DNA from: Desulfovibrio sp. Marseille-P6017
Lineage (GTDB): Bacteria > Bacillota_A > Clostridia > Peptostreptococcales > Peptostreptococcaceae
Direction: 5' to 3'
DNA: 34,896 nt
Assembly (NCBI GenBank): GCA_900604495.1
Contig: UWOR01000021.1
Coordinates: forward strand, 1-34,896
The notes below the pieces were generated by a model that saw only the letters and a list, made by a program, of their open reading frames with translations, made no database searches and was not told the origin of the DNA. The position numbers and the translations under genes were made by a program. Positions 32,000 to 34,896 of the stretch are shown here, in pieces; positions within the stretch are counted from its first letter, which is position 1, and the number at the start of each line of letters is the position of its first letter.

Positions 32000-33787
32000 A
32001 TGAAGCAATTGATGACAGGGAATGAAGCTATAGCAAGAGGAGCTTATGAAGCTGGTGTTAAGTTTGCTGCAGGATATCCAGGTACTCCTAGTACAGAAAT
32101 ACTAGAAAATATAGCTAAATATAAGGATAGTATTAAAGCTGAGTGGTCTGTAAATGAAAAGGTAGCTGTAGAGTCTGTTATAGGTGCATCAATAGCAGGA
32201 GCTAGAAGCATAGCTACTATGAAGCAAGTTGGTTTAAATGTAGCAGCGGATCCACTATTTACTTATTCATATATTGGTGTAAATGGAGGAACTGTTATAG
32301 TTAGTGCAGATGAACCAGGAATGCACTCATCTCAAAATGAACAAGATAATAGAAATTATGCCATATTTTCAAAAATACCATTGCTAGAACCATCAACAAG
32401 TCAAGAAGCAAAAGATATGGTAAAAATAGCATTTGATATAAGTGAAAGATTTGATACCCCTGTTTTAATTAGAGTAACCACAAGGGTATGTCACTCTAAA
32501 GGTATTGTAGAATGTTTAGATAGAAATGAAGTTGAAATTAAACCGTATAGAAAAAATGTAGCAAAAAACCTTACTGTTCCTATATATGGTAGAGTGAAAA
32601 GAATAGAGGTTGAAAAAAGGATACAAATACTAAAAGAATTTTCTAATTCTACTAACTTAAATTATTATGAGATTAATAGTAACAAAATTGGAATTGTAGC
32701 ATCGGGAATGTGTGTAAATTTTGCAAAAGAAGTGTTTTTTGAAAATGCATCATATATGAAGTTAGGGTTTACAAATCCGCTTCCAATAAATAAGATAAAA
32801 GAATTTGCATCAAAGGTAGAAAAGATTTATGTAATAGAAGAAAATGATTCAATAATAGAGGAACAATTAAAAGCAAATAATATAAATTGTATAGGAAAAG
32901 AAATAATTCCAGCCTACGGTGAATTGACTCCGGAAGTAATAAGAAAATCTATATTAAAAGAAGAAAAAGAAACTATAAAATGCAATGAAAATTTAGCAAC
33001 CTCTAGACCTGCAGGATTTTGTGCAGGATGTCCACATAGAGGATTTTTTTATGAATTAGGAAAAAGAAATAACTTAGTAATAGCAGGAGATATTGGATGT
33101 TACTCTTTAGCATTTGCACAACCTTATAATGCTACAGATTTTATAATATGTATGGGAGCTAGTGTTAGCGCAGGTCATGGTGCTCAAACAATATTTAATA
33201 TGAAACAATGTAATAAAACTAAGGTTGTAAATGTAATAGGAGATTCTACATTTTTTCATAGTGGCATAACTAGTTTATTAAATACTGTATACAATAAAGG
33301 AGATTCAATAACCGTTATATTAGATAATAGAATAACTGGAATGACAGGTTATCAACAAAATCCGGGAACAGGATATACTTTGCAAAATGATAAAACTAAA
33401 GAAATTGATATATATTTATTAGTAAAAGCCTGTGGAGTAGAAAATATAAAATTAATTAATCCCAATAAACTAGATGAGGTCAATGATGCCCTTGACTGGG
33501 CACTATCTAATGAAGATGGTCCATCAGTAATAATTACTAGATGGCCATGTGTTCTTAAACAACTATCATGTCAAGATATAAAAGAGTTTAATAACCCATT
33601 TAAGAGTAAGTTAAAAGTAAATATGGATTGCTGTATAGGATGTAAGATGTGTACGAACATAGGATGCCCGGCTATATCCTTTGATAAAAAAATAAAAAAA
33701 GCTTATATAGATAATCAACAATGTGTTGGTTGTGGAGTTTGCTCACAAGTGTGTCCTAAAAATGCCATACTTAAGGAGGAAGAATAA
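32000..33787 (+). CDS. iorA: Indolepyruvate:ferredoxin oxidoreductase alpha subunit
   Basis: A 595-residue TPP enzyme that oxidatively decarboxylates aryl pyruvates (from Trp, Phe, Tyr) to acyl-CoA with reduction of ferredoxin. N-terminal pyrimidine-binding half: LMTGNEAIARGAYEAGV, AGYPGTPSTEI. C-terminal TPP half: GFCAGCPHRGFF, GDIGCYSLA and GDSTFFHSGI. The last about 70 residues carry two [4Fe-4S] motifs, CCIGCKMC and CVGCGVCSQVCP. All key parts are intact and the length is typical. ATG 32000 follows AGGGGGAAT. iorB begins at the base after the stop. Confidence 0.95.
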   Translation: MKQLMTGNEAIARGAYEAGVKFAAGYPGTPSTEILENIAKYKDSIKAEWSVNEKVAVESVIGASIAGARSIATMKQVGLNVAADPLFTYSYIGVNGGTVIVSADEPGMHSSQNEQDNRNYAIFSKIPLLEPSTSQEAKDMVKIAFDISERFDTPVLIRVTTRVCHSKGIVECLDRNEVEIKPYRKNVAKNLTVPIYGRVKRIEVEKRIQILKEFSNSTNLNYYEINSNKIGIVASGMCVNFAKEVFFENASYMKLGFTNPLPINKIKEFASKVEKIYVIEENDSIIEEQLKANNINCIGKEIIPAYGELTPEVIRKSILKEEKETIKCNENLATSRPAGFCAGCPHRGFFYELGKRNNLVIAGDIGCYSLAFAQPYNATDFIICMGASVSAGHGAQTIFNMKQCNKTKVVNVIGDSTFFHSGITSLLNTVYNKGDSITVILDNRITGMTGYQQNPGTGYTLQNDKTKEIDIYLLVKACGVENIKLINPNKLDEVNDALDWALSNEDGPSVIITRWPCVLKQLSCQDIKEFNNPFKSKLKVNMDCCIGCKMCTNIGCPAISFDKKIKKAYIDNQQCVGCGVCSQVCPKNAILKEEE

Positions 33788-34366
33788 ATGACAAAAAGTA
33801 TTCTTTTAGCTGGAGTCGGGGGACAGGGAACTATACTAGTAAGTAATATTCTTACAATAGGGCTTATGGAATTTGGATACGATATAAAAACGAGTGAGAT
33901 ACATGGCATGAGTCAAAGAGGAGGTACAGTATCTACCCATATTAGATATGGGAATAAGATTTATTCGCCTGTAATAGAAAGAGGTGGGGCAGACTTGTTA
34001 GTATCATTTGAAAAGATGGAGGCAATTAGATACTTAAAATATCTTAATCCGAAAGGAAAGATAATCGTAAATAACTATAAAATAAGACCTCTTCCAGTAT
34101 TGATAGGAAAAGTAAATTATCCTGAAGAAGATATTGATAAAGAACTTAATATATTACATGCAATTACTGTAGATGCTGAGAGTAAAGCAAATGAAATAGG
34201 TAATATAAAGGTTATGAATTTGATTTTACTAGGAGTTGTTGTAGAATTACTAAATTTAAATGATATAAATTGGGAAGATATAATAAGAAAAAATATCAAA
34301 GAAAATTTTATAGATATAAATATACGAGCATTCCATGAAGGTATAAAATTAATTAAGGAGAAATAG
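33788..34366 (+). CDS. iorB: Indolepyruvate:ferredoxin oxidoreductase beta subunit
   Basis: A 192-residue gamma-type 2-oxoacid oxidoreductase subunit: SILLAGVGGQGTILVSNIL at the start (dinucleotide-like loop), SEIHGMSQRGGTVSTHIR, SPVIERGGADLLVSFEK. It binds the CoA side of the reaction and pairs with IorA. AAGGAGG sits inside the iorA 3' end, so translation is coupled. Length is normal (about 190). Confidence 0.95.
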   Translation: MTKSILLAGVGGQGTILVSNILTIGLMEFGYDIKTSEIHGMSQRGGTVSTHIRYGNKIYSPVIERGGADLLVSFEKMEAIRYLKYLNPKGKIIVNNYKIRPLPVLIGKVNYPEEDIDKELNILHAITVDAESKANEIGNIKVMNLILLGVVVELLNLNDINWEDIIRKNIKENFIDINIRAFHEGIKLIKEK

Positions 34367-34373
34367 GAAAGAT

Positions 34374-34425
34374 AAAATAATAAATGCAAAGATAAAGTAA
34401 ACTTTATCTTTGCATTTATTATTTT
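34374..34425. terminator. Bidirectional terminator, 24-bp perfect stem
   Basis: AAAATAATAAATGCAAAG... (34374-34397) is perfectly complementary to 34402-34425 with a TAAA loop; T-rich ends serve both directions. Lies between iorB and the DUF1540 gene. Confidence 0.9.
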
Positions 34426-34726
34426 AATGACATGAAAAAGTTTCACAACTTTCATTAGATGAATTTATTTTTACTAAATTAGCATTACATTTTTTTGATT
34501 TATTGTATTGGCATTTTATAGCTCTACATTCTATATTTAGAGTACCTACTATATTAGTAGCATTAAGAGAATTTTCCATTGAAGTTTTTGTTTTAGGTTC
34601 ATATGATATACAACTAGTGTTAATAGTAGTAGTTGCATTTTTACCATCTATTATTATACCGCCAGCATAGCAATCTCCGCTATTATTATATCTACAATCT
34701 TCAGCTGCACATTTTAAATTTGACAT
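34424..34726 (-). CDS. Protein with two DUF1540 Cys motifs
   Basis: A 100-residue protein on the minus strand (ATG 34726, GGAGG upstream). Two DUF1540-type repeats are visible: C6-x4-C11-x7-C19...C39 with YNNSGDCYAGGIIIDG and TSCISYE, and C67-x4-C72-x7-C80...C94 with YNKSKKCNANLVKI and ESCETF. Such proteins are common in Clostridia, probably bind metal and have no known activity. Followed by the shared terminator with iorB. Confidence 0.88.
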   Translation of the reverse strand: MSNLKCAAEDCRYNNSGDCYAGGIIIDGKNATTTINTSCISYEPKTKTSMENSLNATNIVGTLNIECRAIKCQYNKSKKCNANLVKINSSNESCETFSCH

Positions 34727-34737
34727 AAATACCTCCT

Positions 34738-34769
34738 AAATAATAAATAAATTTATTTATTTATTATTT
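34738..34769 (-). other. Perfect AT hairpin directly before DUF1540 RBS
   Basis: AAATAATAAATAAA (34738-34751) is the exact reverse complement of 34756-34769, with a 4-nt loop. On the DUF1540 mRNA it ends right before the TTTAGGAGG. It could protect the 5' end or regulate access to the ribosome-binding site. The rest (34770-34896) is AT-rich, and I see no further gene. Confidence 0.45.
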
Positions 34770-34896
34770 GAGTCTAAATAAATTTTATTCTTAATTTAGA
34801 ATATATCTTTGGGATTAAAAAATTATATTAAAATTTAATAGAAACTATTCTAAATCTATTATATTATGAATAATTATAAATTATTTGAATTTAAAA

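Overview
The window looks like chromosomal DNA of a low-GC, endospore-forming anaerobe of the class Clostridia, most likely family Peptostreptococcaceae (the Clostridioides / Paeniclostridium / Romboutsia group). The reasons are the strongly AT-rich sequence, the sporulation genes (yqfC, yqfD, cotJABC), the clostridial-type 2[4Fe-4S] ferredoxin, the indolepyruvate:ferredoxin oxidoreductase, and a gene order I recall from that group. The species is not determined. I saw no rRNA, tRNA, CRISPR array, prophage or intact insertion sequence.

Layout. 1-475: a truncated unknown gene leaving on the minus strand, then a divergent intergenic region. 476-13.3 kb: a conserved Firmicutes housekeeping block on the plus strand: yqfC-yqfD-phoH-ybeY-(DgkA+PAP2 fusion), then era-mgtE, yqzL-recO-DUF4342 gene, glyQ-glyS, and ccpN with the PEP synthetase/PPDK regulator. 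It links sporulation, ribosome and rRNA maturation, lipid-carrier metabolism, Mg transport, recombinational repair, glycine tRNA charging and control of the PEP/pyruvate node. 13.4-16.7 kb: a zinc-ribbon gene converging on topB, and behind topB a Cys-rich orphan. 16.9-18.3 kb: a secreted SH3/NlpC-P60 peptidoglycan hydrolase with a freshly duplicated SH3 cassette and an odd leader. 18.3-19.9 kb: an orphan gene converging on the cotJABC spore-coat operon (Mn catalase). 20.1-24.4 kb: a TtcA-like tRNA thiolase, a DEDDh exonuclease, and a two-gene set of a membrane-anchored MORN protein and an intracellular subtilisin. 24.6-27.4 kb: ftsE-ftsX followed by a coiled-coil M23 peptidase, the classic layout of a division-controlled cell-wall hydrolase. 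27.4-30.1 kb: a small exonuclease, a two-gene operon (degenerate RuvC-like small protein plus cytosolic Ser/Thr kinase), then an intergenic region with G-runs and two perfect inverted Spo0A boxes upstream of a small secreted protein. 30.1-31.8 kb: a 56-residue ferredoxin on the minus strand and a divergent monofunctional glycosyltransferase with a CxxC partner. 32.0-34.7 kb: iorA-iorB converging on a DUF1540 protein.

The most interesting signals are not large new operons but compact regulatory structures: a hairpin that bridges a distant Shine-Dalgarno to its start codon (16889-16942); an inverted pair of perfect Spo0A boxes next to a cluster of G-runs (29388-29523); a terminator whose 3' arm is the yqzL ribosome-binding site (6811-6866); and two CcpN-like sites around the ccpN promoter. 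The protein-level candidates are the RuvC-like/kinase pair and the MORN/subtilisin pair. Several genes are too short for a 60-codon cut-off or run off the edge (yqzL, the ferredoxin, the edge gene) and are listed here.
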